Assembly (NCBI RefSeq): GCF_018374135.1
Contig: NZ_JAHAFS010000013.1
Location: 1-64,000 of the forward strand
Reading direction: 5' to 3'
Length of the DNA: 64,000 bases
From: Campylobacter gracilis
GTDB taxonomy: Bacteria; Campylobacterota; Campylobacteria; Campylobacterales; Campylobacteraceae
Made by a program: the position numbers and the translations under genes. Under the pieces are notes generated by a model. That model did not search any database and was not told the origin of the DNA. It saw nothing but the letters and a program-made list of their open reading frames with translations. Positions 26,726 through 35,056 of the stretch are shown here, one piece after another. Position 1 is the stretch's first letter. The number at the start of each line of letters is the position of its first letter.

Positions 26726-28627
26726 TTAAAGCTCTATCGTCCGCTCGAATATGTCCTCAAGCCCCGTTTGATGCACGATCGCTAGCATGCCGAGGCTAGA
26801 CAGATCCGCACGCAGACCCAGTAGCAGCTCGCGCGCCGAGGCAGGGTCGAGCGCGGACGTGATCTCGTCTGCGAAAACAAAGCTCGGCTTGTGGTAATGA
26901 ATGCGTGCGAAACTAAGCCGCTGCGCCTCTCCGCCGCTTAAAATTTTAACGTAATCGGCGCGCGAGTTTAGCATGCGGGCAAATTTCTTAAGTCCTACGC
27001 TGCGTAAAATTTCTAAAAATTCCGCATCGTCTTTGCGCGGCGGCTGCGGATAAGCGATAAGCTCCTTTAGGCTAAGCGGCGCTAGATAGGGCTTTTGCGG
27101 GATAAACATCACTCCCGTGCGCGGCAAACTGATCTCGCCGCGGCCGTATCTCCAAAGACCCGCGACGTAGCGCAGAGCCGTGCTTTTGCCCGCGCCGCTC
27201 TTGCCTCGCAGCATTATAAACTGCGCGGGCGCAAGCTCGAAGCGTAGATCCTCGATCAGCGGCTCGCCCGCAGGCGTGAAGACCGACAAGCCCTCGCAAC
27301 GAGCGGAATTTTCGTCGCTTTGTTTGACGCAAGCACGCAGATTTGCGCTCTCGCCGTCCATGCGCGAGATGAACTCATAAATCCTCTGCACGCTCGCCGC
27401 CCACTCCATGATCTGTTTGTAATAGTCCATAAACCACGCAAATCCGTCTTGCACGCTGTAAAACGCCGAACGCGCCTGCATCATGTCGCCAAAGCTCATC
27501 GCGCGCGACAAATACAGCGGCAAGCAGGCAAAGATCGGGATTAAATTCGTGATTTTTAGGTAGCTTGCCGAAAAGCATTCGAGGCGAAATTCCGTATTCA
27601 TGATGCTGCGCCAGTTTCTCATGATCTCGCCGAAGCTCGCGCGGAAGCGGCCGCGCTCGGCACCCTCTCCGCGCATAAAGGCTACGGCTTCTGCGTTTTC
27701 GCGCACGAGCAGTAGATCCGAGCGGTAGTCGGCTTCGGCGCGCTGCTTGGCAAAATTTAGCCTCCTAAGCCTGCGCCCGATGAGATGCGTGATCAGCGAG
27801 CAAAGCAGCGTATAAAGGAGCGCTACGTATAGCAAAAAGCCTTCGATCTCAAAGCGCATGCCGAAAATTTCAAATTTCAGCACCTTCGAGACCTGCCACA
27901 AGATCGTAACGAAGGCGATGAGCTTGGCGAGATTATAGACGAGCGATTTTACGAGATCGACGCTTTTTTGCACGAGCAGCAGGCTGTCCTCGGCGATACG
28001 CTGATCGGGGTTGTCTAGCTTTGCGATCGTTTTTGAAATTTCACGATCTGCGCAAGTTTTGGATGAAATTTTATTCTCGCCTGCGCCGCTTTGCTCTGCT
28101 GCATTTTGCTCCGCCGTGCTCGGTAAAATTTCAAACCCCTTTGCGTCTCTATGTAAAGCGGTGCTGTCCGCCTCCACTGCGGAATACTCCGCGCGCTCGT
28201 TTAAATTTTCATCTAAATTCGCGTCGCCGGGTTTTTCTAAATTTGATCCGCCCCTGGCGCTAAAATTTCCATCAAGGCTCGTGCGGTAGAAGTTTGCGTT
28301 ATGTAGCCATTTGCGCTCCATCATCGCGCTCAGCCGCTCGCGCCAGACGATTACGAGCAGTTTGCGAAGCCAGCTGCCGCAGACGATGAAAAGCACGATG
28401 AGCGCCGTGTAGAGTAAAAACTCGCCCACGAGCGCGGGAATGAGCTCGCCTTTAAGCTCGCTTAGCGCGTCGTAAAAGCGCTTGTCCCACGCGTTCATCA
28501 GCACACTGATTTTGATGATAGCGAGGCTAAAACCAAGCGCGAGCAGCAGCAGCGCCCACAGCTTCGCCGCGCCCTTGCCGAACCAGTGCGGACGTAGAAT
28601 TTCAAAAAATTGCTTTAGCGTTTTCAA
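26726..28627 (-). CDS. ABC transporter permease-ATPase of the SbmA/BacA-YddA type, with internal insertion
   Basis: 633 residues. The N-terminal part (about 20-400) is an ABC_membrane_2-type permease with NAWDKRFYDALSE early and DNPDQRIAEDS at about 206-216. The C-terminal ATPase has Walker A GKSGAGKST, LSGGEAQRLS, FVFADEITSALD and the His in AIVHQ. The family exports or imports peptides, B12 or lipids-CoA-like substrates; its role here is unknown. About residues 116-203 form an extra low-complexity segment rich in Asn, Glu and Ser (LDENLNERAEYSAVEAD...), absent from the usual arrangement, where NANFYR is followed closely by NPDQRI. The start is TTG with AAAGAGA upstream. Confidence 0.85.
   Translation of the reverse strand: MKTLKQFFEILRPHWFGKGAAKLWALLLLALGFSLAIIKISVLMNAWDKRFYDALSELKGELIPALVGEFLLYTALIVLFIVCGSWLRKLLVIVWRERLSAMMERKWLHNANFYRTSLDGNFSARGGSNLEKPGDANLDENLNERAEYSAVEADSTALHRDAKGFEILPSTAEQNAAEQSGAGENKISSKTCADREISKTIAKLDNPDQRIAEDSLLLVQKSVDLVKSLVYNLAKLIAFVTILWQVSKVLKFEIFGMRFEIEGFLLYVALLYTLLCSLITHLIGRRLRRLNFAKQRAEADYRSDLLLVRENAEAVAFMRGEGAERGRFRASFGEIMRNWRSIMNTEFRLECFSASYLKITNLIPIFACLPLYLSRAMSFGDMMQARSAFYSVQDGFAWFMDYYKQIMEWAASVQRIYEFISRMDGESANLRACVKQSDENSARCEGLSVFTPAGEPLIEDLRFELAPAQFIMLRGKSGAGKSTALRYVAGLWRYGRGEISLPRTGVMFIPQKPYLAPLSLKELIAYPQPPRKDDAEFLEILRSVGLKKFARMLNSRADYVKILSGGEAQRLSFARIHYHKPSFVFADEITSALDPASARELLLGLRADLSSLGMLAIVHQTGLEDIFERTIEL
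28018..28282. repeat. RAATTY-bearing insertion inside the ABC transporter gene
   Basis: The DNA for the extra segment contains seven AAATTT/AAATTC sites in 265 bp, spaced among GC-rich pieces just as in the non-coding spacers. It is in frame and lacks stops on the coding strand. Confidence 0.65.
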
Positions 28628-29014
28628 ATTTTCTCTTTAAATTTTAAAATTTAGCGCCGGTTACAGCGAGATCGCGGGATTAAATTTGATCCCGCAGGCT
28701 CGCGAGCGGATTTATGCTCGCAAGCCTGCGCGTTTAATTTGCTTGGAATTTCGCGAGATTAAATTTATCGCCCTCGCCCGCATCGCTTGCAATCGCTCGC
28801 GCTAATCAATCGTTAATCAACCAAATCGCGAGCTAAATTTTAATCCCGCAGCTTCGTTCAAATTTTACCCGCCTCGCTACGTGCTACTTGCGGCAAAGCC
28901 TAGTCTCTCGCCTCTGCGCCCGCCTCATCCGCGCCCTTATGAAGCGCGGAATTTATCCAAGGCCGCGTGCGAGAAGTTTATCCGAGTTCGCATAAGCGCA
29001 AATTTCATCCGCGC
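28628..29014. other. 387-bp spacer between the ABC transporter and second receptor genes
   Basis: No gene is seen. It holds the strong hairpin annotated at 28693-28730, a smaller inverted repeat CGGGAT/ATCCCG at about 28675-28694, and multiple AAATTT sites. Confidence 0.6.
28693..28730 (-). terminator. Strong hairpin downstream of the second TonB-dependent receptor
   Basis: Arms of 15 nt, CGCAGGCTCGCGAGC (28693-28707) and GCTCGCAAGCCTGCG (28716-28730), pair with one mismatch around an 8-nt loop. On the minus strand it follows the receptor stop by about 285 nt and has no T-tract, so a role in 3'-end formation or transcript stability is plausible rather than proven. Confidence 0.45.
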
Positions 29015-31441
29015 TCAATACGTATAATTAAGCGTCAACATAAAATTCCGCGGCTCGCCGTAGTAGTTGTTATGGCCCGCGACGCGATTTTGCGTATTTT
29101 GAAAATACTTCTTATCCGTGATGTTTTTGACCGCAAAATTTACGCTAAAGTGCTTGTCGAAATGATAGCCGACGTTCGCGTCCCACAGCGCGTAAGCCTT
29201 CTGCGGCGCGGCGTAATACGCAACGTTTTCGCGATATATCGAAGCGGTTTTGCTCTGATAGCGCACGCCCGTACCCAGGGTGATCTTACGATTTTCGCCG
29301 AGCGGAATTTCATAGTTCGTATAGAGCTTAAACAGATGCTTCGGAATGTAGCGCTTGGCGTTTGCGCCCTTGCTATAATCGACCGCTGCGGAGGTTCTTT
29401 CCGTCTTTAAATAGACGCTGCGGTTGAAAGTATATCCTGCGAATAATTTCCAATTCTCAGTAAGCGAGCCTTGTAGCTCGGCATCCACGCCGCGGCTTCG
29501 CACCTTGCCCTCGGCGATGGAGTAGTTCGTATTAAGAGGATCACTCATCGCCCTATTTTTCTGAATGATCTGAAACAGCGCAACATTCGTATTAAGTGCA
29601 CCGTCAAAAAATTCTCCCTTCACGCCGGTTTCTAAATTATAGCCGACGACGGGATCTAAAATTTTACCGTCCTTGTCGCGCGCGGCTTGCGGCTTAAAAA
29701 TTTCGGCATAGCTTGCGTACCACGAAAAATTATCCGCAAAGTCCCAGACCACTCCCGCATACGGCGTGAAATCCGATTTGCTCGGGCTCGCGCTATGCGA
29801 AGCCGTGCCGCGCAAAATATTATAATAATACCTGCTGTAGGTTACCTTCGAAAAGCGCCCGCCAAGCAAAAAGTGAAAATCGTCGGTTAAGTTTAATCTA
29901 GTCCCGAGCGAGATCGCGCGCTGCTTTATGGTAGTGGAGCTTCGGTCTTTAAAGCTAGCGGCACTGCTCCAATCGGGCTGGGCAATCCTTGAGCGGTCCC
30001 AGTTATAAATATTCATCCCCAGCGACGCCAGAGACGAATCTCTCGTCCTAGTCTCGCGCCAATTAAGCTTTTCGTTGCTAAGCGAGCCGTTTAAGAAAAA
30101 GTCGTGCTTCTGCCCGAATGCTTCGAATTTACCGTCTAGCCCCGTTTGAAACCCGATCTCTTTGGAGTCGTTATCGTAAATCCTATATCGCACCGTATGC
30201 GACGTGGTGCCGTTGTAAGGATTTGCCCCGCCGAGCGCTCCGAATTTTAACATGCTGTCGCTATCGGTATAATTGAGCCTCGCATAGGCTTTTATATCAT
30301 CGCTAAATTCGTGCGAGAGCTCGCTGTAGACGTTAAATTTTTTATATTCGCTCTCATCCCAGTTTGAGCCGAAATAGCTTCTGCGCGGTAAATTTAATAA
30401 ATTTTTTTGATTATCCAAGACGGGCACGCCGTAAATATCATAGACGCCGACGGTTTTTTGCCACAAAAATCCCGCGCTAAGAAGCGTCTTATCGGCCACG
30501 TCAAATTCCGTCGAAACGCCGACGCCTTCGCGATAGCCGTTGCGCGGATAGTCCTTAAACGAGCCCGTTTTACTTAAAATTCCGATCAACCGCGCGCGTG
30601 CCGTACCGCTTTGATTTACCGCGTCCGTTACGTCGATCATACCGCGATAATTATCCCAGCTACCGCTGCTTAGACTTGCGTTAAAGCCGAACTGATCGCT
30701 CGGGTGCTTTCGGATTAAATTTATCGTGCCGCCGGGCTCGCCATTGCTTTGCGTAAGGCCCGCTACGCCGCGCAGAACCTCAACGCGATCGTAGAATTCC
30801 AAATCGGTAAATTCCTTCGATGAGCCCAGCGGCCCGAACACGGAGCTGGAAACCGAGCTTGCGATGCCGTCTTCTTGGATATTATCGACATAAAAGCCAC
30901 GCGAGACGATGCGATTGCCGCCTGCGTCGTTATTTAGCGAAATGCCGGTGGCGTATTTTGAAAGAGCCTCTTCGGCGTTGTGTAAGTTCAGATCTTTTAA
31001 AAGCTGATTGGAGATGACGCTTATAGACTGCGGCGTTTCTCTTATGCTTAAATTTAGCCCCGTCGCGGTGCTCATATTGCCCGTCGTATAAGAGCCCGTA
31101 CCCTCGGTAGTGGACAGATCGGCCTTGCCCGTGACGTTTATGGTGCCGAGATTATCGTCGTCCAAACCCTGCAGCGTAGAATTTGCCGCGCTACCGCTTT
31201 GCGGCATGGAATTTTGTGCAACGCCTTTAGTAGCGGGGCTTACGACGGCGTTGCCCTGCGGCGCGGAATTTGCAGCGGTAGGGCGGTTTCCAGGTTTTTG
31301 CGCAGAGCTTTGCGATGACGAAATTTTAGAGGCAGAGCTTGCGGCAGACGAGTTTTGAGAAGCGTCGCTATTTTGCGTCGCAGTAAGCCAAAACGGCGAG
31401 CAAAGTAGCGCAAAAGAGAGCAAAATTTTACCCTTTTTCAT
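29015..31441 (-). CDS. TonB-dependent siderophore receptor (FhuA/FpvA-like type)
   Basis: 808 residues. Signal peptide (MKKGKILLSFALLCSPFWLTA), a Ser/Ala/Asn/Gln linker of about 75 residues, TonB-box region LGTINVTGKAD, and plug with IRETPQSISVISNQLLKDL and VEVLRGVAGL, the hallmark of the siderophore-receptor subfamily. A 22-strand barrel follows, ending in FMLTLNYTY. It imports a ferric hydroxamate or similar siderophore, but the ligand is not readable. AAAAAGGA precedes ATG. The low-complexity linker is longer than usual and includes QNS tripeptides encoded by RAATTY-containing DNA. Confidence 0.92.
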   Translation of the reverse strand: MKKGKILLSFALLCSPFWLTATQNSDASQNSSAASSASKISSSQSSAQKPGNRPTAANSAPQGNAVVSPATKGVAQNSMPQSGSAANSTLQGLDDDNLGTINVTGKADLSTTEGTGSYTTGNMSTATGLNLSIRETPQSISVISNQLLKDLNLHNAEEALSKYATGISLNNDAGGNRIVSRGFYVDNIQEDGIASSVSSSVFGPLGSSKEFTDLEFYDRVEVLRGVAGLTQSNGEPGGTINLIRKHPSDQFGFNASLSSGSWDNYRGMIDVTDAVNQSGTARARLIGILSKTGSFKDYPRNGYREGVGVSTEFDVADKTLLSAGFLWQKTVGVYDIYGVPVLDNQKNLLNLPRRSYFGSNWDESEYKKFNVYSELSHEFSDDIKAYARLNYTDSDSMLKFGALGGANPYNGTTSHTVRYRIYDNDSKEIGFQTGLDGKFEAFGQKHDFFLNGSLSNEKLNWRETRTRDSSLASLGMNIYNWDRSRIAQPDWSSAASFKDRSSTTIKQRAISLGTRLNLTDDFHFLLGGRFSKVTYSRYYYNILRGTASHSASPSKSDFTPYAGVVWDFADNFSWYASYAEIFKPQAARDKDGKILDPVVGYNLETGVKGEFFDGALNTNVALFQIIQKNRAMSDPLNTNYSIAEGKVRSRGVDAELQGSLTENWKLFAGYTFNRSVYLKTERTSAAVDYSKGANAKRYIPKHLFKLYTNYEIPLGENRKITLGTGVRYQSKTASIYRENVAYYAAPQKAYALWDANVGYHFDKHFSVNFAVKNITDKKYFQNTQNRVAGHNNYYGEPRNFMLTLNYTY

Positions 31442-31490
31442 AAAAATCCTTTTTAGATTTTATAATCTATATCAATTTACTGGCGAGATT

Positions 31491-31496
31491 ATCTTA
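31491..31496 (-). promoter_or_regulatory. Putative -10 element (TAAGAT) of the second TonB-dependent receptor
   Basis: TAAGAT on the minus strand lies about 50 bp upstream of the ATG and 9 bp from the shared 15-bp motif, matching the layout at the first receptor. Confidence 0.4.
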
Positions 31497-31505
31497 CAAT
31501 TCTTC

Positions 31506-31520
31506 TTAAATAATAATAAA
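31506..31520. promoter_or_regulatory. Second copy of the shared 15-bp motif, candidate Fur operator
   Basis: Identical to 25504-25518 (TTAAATAATAATAAA), in the same orientation. It lies 65 bp upstream of the second receptor start, in an AT-rich promoter region. Confidence 0.55.
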
Positions 31521-31673
31521 ATTTTTAATAAACTAAATCATAAAATTTTATATGCAATTACTAATTTAACGGAATTTAATAAGATATATTGACGAATTTT
31601 TAAGCAAAATTTATATAAATTTTAAAAAGTATATGAATTTGAAAAACAAAGGATTTAAAAATTTAAAATTTTA

Positions 31674-31712
31674 AAATTCCGCCACTTTAAAATAACGTAA
31701 GCGACGGAATTT
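31674..31712 (-). terminator. Hairpin downstream of the universal stress protein gene
   Basis: AAATTCCGCCACTT (31674-31687) and AAGCGACGGAATTT (31699-31712) pair with two mismatches and an 11-nt loop. On the minus strand it lies 28 nt after the stop and is followed by TAAAATTTTAAA, so it is a likely terminator built from RAATTY arms. Confidence 0.6.
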
Positions 31713-31739
31713 AGCGTTTATCGGCGTTTGGTCTTGCGA

Positions 31740-32585
31740 TTACGATAGCACTAGCACCGGTACAAGCGCATTGTGTAAGATATCCTCGGAGACGCTGCCT
31801 AAAAAGAGCTTTTTGAAAAACCCTTTCGTAAAGGCACCGGTAGCGATCAGATCGAGATTATTGGCGCGGCGATATTTGATGATCTCATCGGCGGGAACTT
31901 CCGCTTGGATGTATTTGAAAGTGGCGTTTTGAGTGCCTAAAATTTCGCGCGCCAGATCCAGCATCCGCTCGCCCTCTGTGGCATCGAGATTGATGTGCAA
32001 GACATGCTTATGTGCGCTCGCAAGAAGCTTTGAGTTCTTTATAAACTCAAGCGTGCGCTTCGCCGCATCGGTGCCGTCAAACGCGATGAGCACGGAGTTA
32101 ATCGGCGAAAATTCTTTATTTACGAGCAGCGACGGCACGTGAAGCTCCTTTATTAGCACGCTTGCGTTAAAGCCTACGTCCTCGTTATTTGAGCCCTTGA
32201 TACCGAGTACAAAAATTTCAGCTTCGTCCTTATACTCGGCGATAACGTCGATAAAATCGCCATCTTTAATGATCTTACTCGCCTTCACGCCCGCAGCAGT
32301 CGCAGCGCAGATATATTCATCCAGCATCGCTTCGGCTTCTTCGTGGTCCTTTTCCGCATCCACGCCGCCTAATGTGGGACTTCCGTAGCTATTTGCAAGG
32401 ATATCATTCTCTCCTAGGACGATCCCGCCTGCGGCTAGCCCATAAAAATTCTCGCCAAGCTCCGGAATTTCAACCACGTGAATAAACACGAGCTCGGCAC
32501 CCAAGGTTTTAGCGACATAAATTCCATAATCTCTAACTGCCGGGGCAAGCGCATTTTGATCGACGCAAGTGATGACCTTTTTCAT
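31740..32585 (-). CDS. Universal stress protein with tandem UspA domains
   Basis: 281 residues, two Usp folds. Domain 1 (about 1-145) starts MKKVITCVDQN; domain 2 (about 155-281) starts SVLIAFDGTDAAKRTLEF and ends with the nucleotide-binding GAFTKGFFKKLFLGSVSEDIL followed by the VPVLVL strand. The first domain has a less canonical loop (GIKGSNNEDVGFNASVLIKEL). It is a cytoplasmic stress protein that probably binds ATP in domain 2. AAAAGGA precedes ATG. It is monocistronic. Confidence 0.9.
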   Translation of the reverse strand: MKKVITCVDQNALAPAVRDYGIYVAKTLGAELVFIHVVEIPELGENFYGLAAGGIVLGENDILANSYGSPTLGGVDAEKDHEEAEAMLDEYICAATAAGVKASKIIKDGDFIDVIAEYKDEAEIFVLGIKGSNNEDVGFNASVLIKELHVPSLLVNKEFSPINSVLIAFDGTDAAKRTLEFIKNSKLLASAHKHVLHINLDATEGERMLDLAREILGTQNATFKYIQAEVPADEIIKYRRANNLDLIATGAFTKGFFKKLFLGSVSEDILHNALVPVLVLS

Positions 32586-32879
32586 TTTTCGTCCTTTTAT
32601 AAGATAAAATTTTAATCAAAATAAGCTTATCAAATTTTGTATAAAAGTTATTTAAATTCGGCAGATTTGAATGCAGCGCGGGTGATTTTGTAAAATTCTA
32701 AAGCCGCGTCGTAATGAGTTTGTGAGGCGTGGGCGCGCTTGTGGTAAGCTAGCTCAGGCTCGGCGTGACAGCGAGCTAGCAGTTACAGTACGTAGTAGGC
32801 GGCCAAAAAGCGTTGCGGATGCGGTAGGCAAGGTACGGCGCGGACGATTTTGAAATTTATTAAGCCGCTAAAGGCGCGG
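32586..32879. other. 294-bp gene-free spacer
   Basis: No gene is seen. It contains an 8-bp inverted repeat (GCTAGCTC at 32748-32755, GAGCTAGC at 32773-32780) that could form a hairpin about 100 nt beyond the SemiSWEET gene on the minus strand. Confidence 0.5.
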
Positions 32880-33139
32880 TTAAAGCGCCGTTATTGCGGT
32901 TAATAGCCCAAAGATGATCCCCGGGAAATTCGCCGCGGCGAGCGGATAGTCCTCTTTTTAGGCTTTAGCAGACCGTAACTAACCCATATCGTGCAGTTTA
33001 TCGCGGCTGCAAGCGGCTGGAGAAACGGGACTTTGTTGCCGTCTAAATTCGCCATTATGTTTGGCACGTAAGATACGTACATGATGACCGACAGGCATGT
33101 GCCCGCCCAACCTAAAATTTGTAAATTTCTTTCGCTCAT
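32880..33139 (-). pseudogene. SemiSWEET (MtN3/saliva) transporter with a -1 frameshift
   Basis: The first 61 or so residues are a clear SemiSWEET half-transporter (GWAGTCLSVIMYVSYVPNIMANL, then QPLAAAINCTIWVSYGLLKPKK). After KPKK the open frame runs into unrelated TIRSPRRISRG and stops at 32900. Adding one A to the five-A run (T5 on the plus strand, 32955-32959) restores KKEDYPLAAANFPGIIFGLLTAITAL and a stop at 32880, giving an 86-residue protein, the normal family length. SemiSWEETs dimerise to move sugars or related solutes across the inner membrane. AAAAAGGA precedes ATG. Either a sequencing error in the homopolymer or a true loss of the third helix. Confidence 0.85.
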
Positions 33140-33540
33140 TGATTTTCCTTTTTAGAAATACGTTTCAAATTTGCAAATGAAACGGAGCGGGATTTTAATA
33201 TATTAAAAATAAGAAACGAATTAAAAGATGGCAAAGAGTGGGATTTGCCTTTAAAAATTTATCGCAAAGATTTCTAGCTGCTCGTGTCTGCGTAAATTTT
33301 AAAGCGGCGTTTAAGGCGCGCATTTTAAAAAACGGCGAAATTTAAAACGCTAGGCGGCGCGGCGATATTTAAATTTAAAAAGGCTAAATTTAGCGGCGAC
33401 CGCGACGAAATTTAAGTGAATTTGCCGAGGCGAAAGCCATTAAATACATTGCTCTGAAGGCTCGCGGCTAAATTTAAGTAAAATTTTGCAGCATAATCGC
33501 AGCAAAATTTTGAAAATATGAGGATTAAATTTTAAAAGGC
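33140..33540. other. 401-bp gene-free spacer, RAATTY-rich
   Basis: No gene is seen between SemiSWEET and prfA. AAATTT and its extensions recur throughout, for example four in 33355-33425. Confidence 0.6.
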
Positions 33541-34608
33541 TTAATAGCCCGCGTTTGCGATCGCTTCGGCTTGAGAGTGCGCGATGAGCGGATCGATGAT
33601 CTCGTCGAACAAGCCGCCCGCCATGATCGCGTCCAGGCGGTAGAGCGTTAAATTTATGCGGTGGTCGCTGATGCGGTTTTGCGGATAGTTGTAGGTGCGG
33701 ATCCGCCCCGAGCGGTCGCCGGTGCCCACCTGATCCTTGCGATCTTTGCGCTCTTTCTCTAAGCGCTCCTGCTCCTGCATATCGTAAAGGCGCGCCTTTA
33801 GCACCTTCATCGCCGCCTCTTTGTTTTTGTGCTGATCCTTGCCATCTTGGTTGGTAACGACTAAACCGGTCGGGATATGAGTGATGCGAACGGCGCTATC
33901 GGTAGTATTTACGGACTGCCCGCCGTGGCCGGAGCTGCGCATAACGTCGATGCGAAGGTCGTTCGGATTGATCTGTATCTCGCTATCCTCGATCTCCGGC
34001 ATGACGGCAACGGTGATTGCGGAGGTATGCACCCTGCCCTGGCTCTCCGTTTCAGGGACGCGCTGCACGCGGTGGGTGCCGCCTTCAAATTTCAGCCGCG
34101 AATACGCTCCCGCGCCTTTTACGAGCAAGATAGCTTCTTTATAACCGCCGACGCTACCTTCGCTGGTGCTTACGATCTCGCATTTATAACCGCGAAGATC
34201 GGCGTAGCGCAGATATGCGCCGAGCAGATCGCCCGCAAACAGCGCCGCTTCGTCGCCGCCTGTACCGGCGCGAATCTCAAGGAAGATATTTTTATCGTCG
34301 TTGGGGTCTTTCGGAAGCAGTAAAATTTTGATCTTTTCTTCAAGCTGCGGCTTTTGCGTCTCTAAGTTTTTAAGCTCCTCTTTGGCTAGCTCGCCCAGAT
34401 CGGCATCGCTTAGCAGGGCTTTGTTTTCTTCGATCTGATTTAAAATTTTAAGATACTCGCTAGCCGCCTCTTTGATCGGCTCGATATTGCGCTGCTCCTT
34501 AGATAGCGCCGTCATATTAGCGATATCTGCAGTAACTGCGGGATCGCTAAGCATGCGCGAAAGCTCGTCGTAGCGATCCAAAAAAGGCTTTAGTTTATCG
34601 GCTAGCAT
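33541..34608 (-). CDS. prfA: Peptide chain release factor 1
   Basis: 355 residues, standard RF1 length. It recognises UAG/UAA and triggers peptide release. The catalytic GGQ loop is present in RSSGHGGQSVNTTDSAVRI; the codon-recognition domain reads ESQGRVHTSAITVAVMPE, as in RF1. It lies 24 bp downstream of rpsT on the same strand, so the two are probably cotranscribed. No strong ribosome binding site precedes the ATG. Confidence 0.96.
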   Translation of the reverse strand: MLADKLKPFLDRYDELSRMLSDPAVTADIANMTALSKEQRNIEPIKEAASEYLKILNQIEENKALLSDADLGELAKEELKNLETQKPQLEEKIKILLLPKDPNDDKNIFLEIRAGTGGDEAALFAGDLLGAYLRYADLRGYKCEIVSTSEGSVGGYKEAILLVKGAGAYSRLKFEGGTHRVQRVPETESQGRVHTSAITVAVMPEIEDSEIQINPNDLRIDVMRSSGHGGQSVNTTDSAVRITHIPTGLVVTNQDGKDQHKNKEAAMKVLKARLYDMQEQERLEKERKDRKDQVGTGDRSGRIRTYNYPQNRISDHRINLTLYRLDAIMAGGLFDEIIDPLIAHSQAEAIANAGY

Positions 34609-34632
34609 TTAAATTTTATGCGTAAGGGGCGC

Positions 34633-34905
34633 TTACGCGGCGGTTTTTAAAGAATTTACAAGTTTGGCTAGGCGGCTTACTTTTCTGCTCGCGGTCTGTT
34701 TTTTCAAAAAGCCCCTGCTTACGAAGCTGTGAAAGCTTTCATTAGCCGTTTTTAAAGCCTCGGCGGCTGCGTCTAGATCCTTGCTCTCGACCGCCTCTCT
34801 TACGGCTTTTGTGATATTTTTTACTCTGGTGCGATAAAATCTATTTCGCTCCGTTCTTTTTATGGTTTGTCTCGCGCGTTTTTCGGCGGATTTGTGATTT
34901 GCCAT
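34633..34905 (-). CDS. rpsT: 30S ribosomal protein S20
   Basis: 90 residues, Lys/Arg/Ala-rich and helical. The MANHKSAEKRARQTIKRTERN start is diagnostic of S20, a primary 16S rRNA binder. AAAGGGA precedes ATG, and a TATAAT lies 32 bp upstream on the same strand. It is first in an rpsT-prfA unit, an arrangement common in Campylobacterota. Confidence 0.97.
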   Translation of the reverse strand: MANHKSAEKRARQTIKRTERNRFYRTRVKNITKAVREAVESKDLDAAAEALKTANESFHSFVSRGFLKKQTASRKVSRLAKLVNSLKTAA

Positions 34906-34936
34906 AACGTCCCTTTCGGTTGAATTTGAACCTGCG

Positions 34937-34942
34937 ATTATA
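34937..34942 (-). promoter_or_regulatory. Putative -10 element (TATAAT) of rpsT-prfA
   Basis: A perfect TATAAT on the minus strand 32 bp before the rpsT ATG, in the AT-rich spacer shared with the divergent glmM. Confidence 0.5.
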
Positions 34943-35022
34943 CGTAAAAAATATTTAATCGACGCTTAATTTAAGTAAAATTTAAATATAGTTTAAATTT
35001 ATTAAGATTAAACTTTTTCTGG

Positions 35023-35028
35023 TAGAAT
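35023..35028 (+). promoter_or_regulatory. Putative -10 element (TAGAAT) of glmM
   Basis: TAGAAT preceded by a T-rich run (ACTTTTTCTGG) 28 bp before the ATG at 35057. Confidence 0.45.
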
Positions 35029-35056
35029 TTCCCGATTTTTATACAAGGATTTGATA

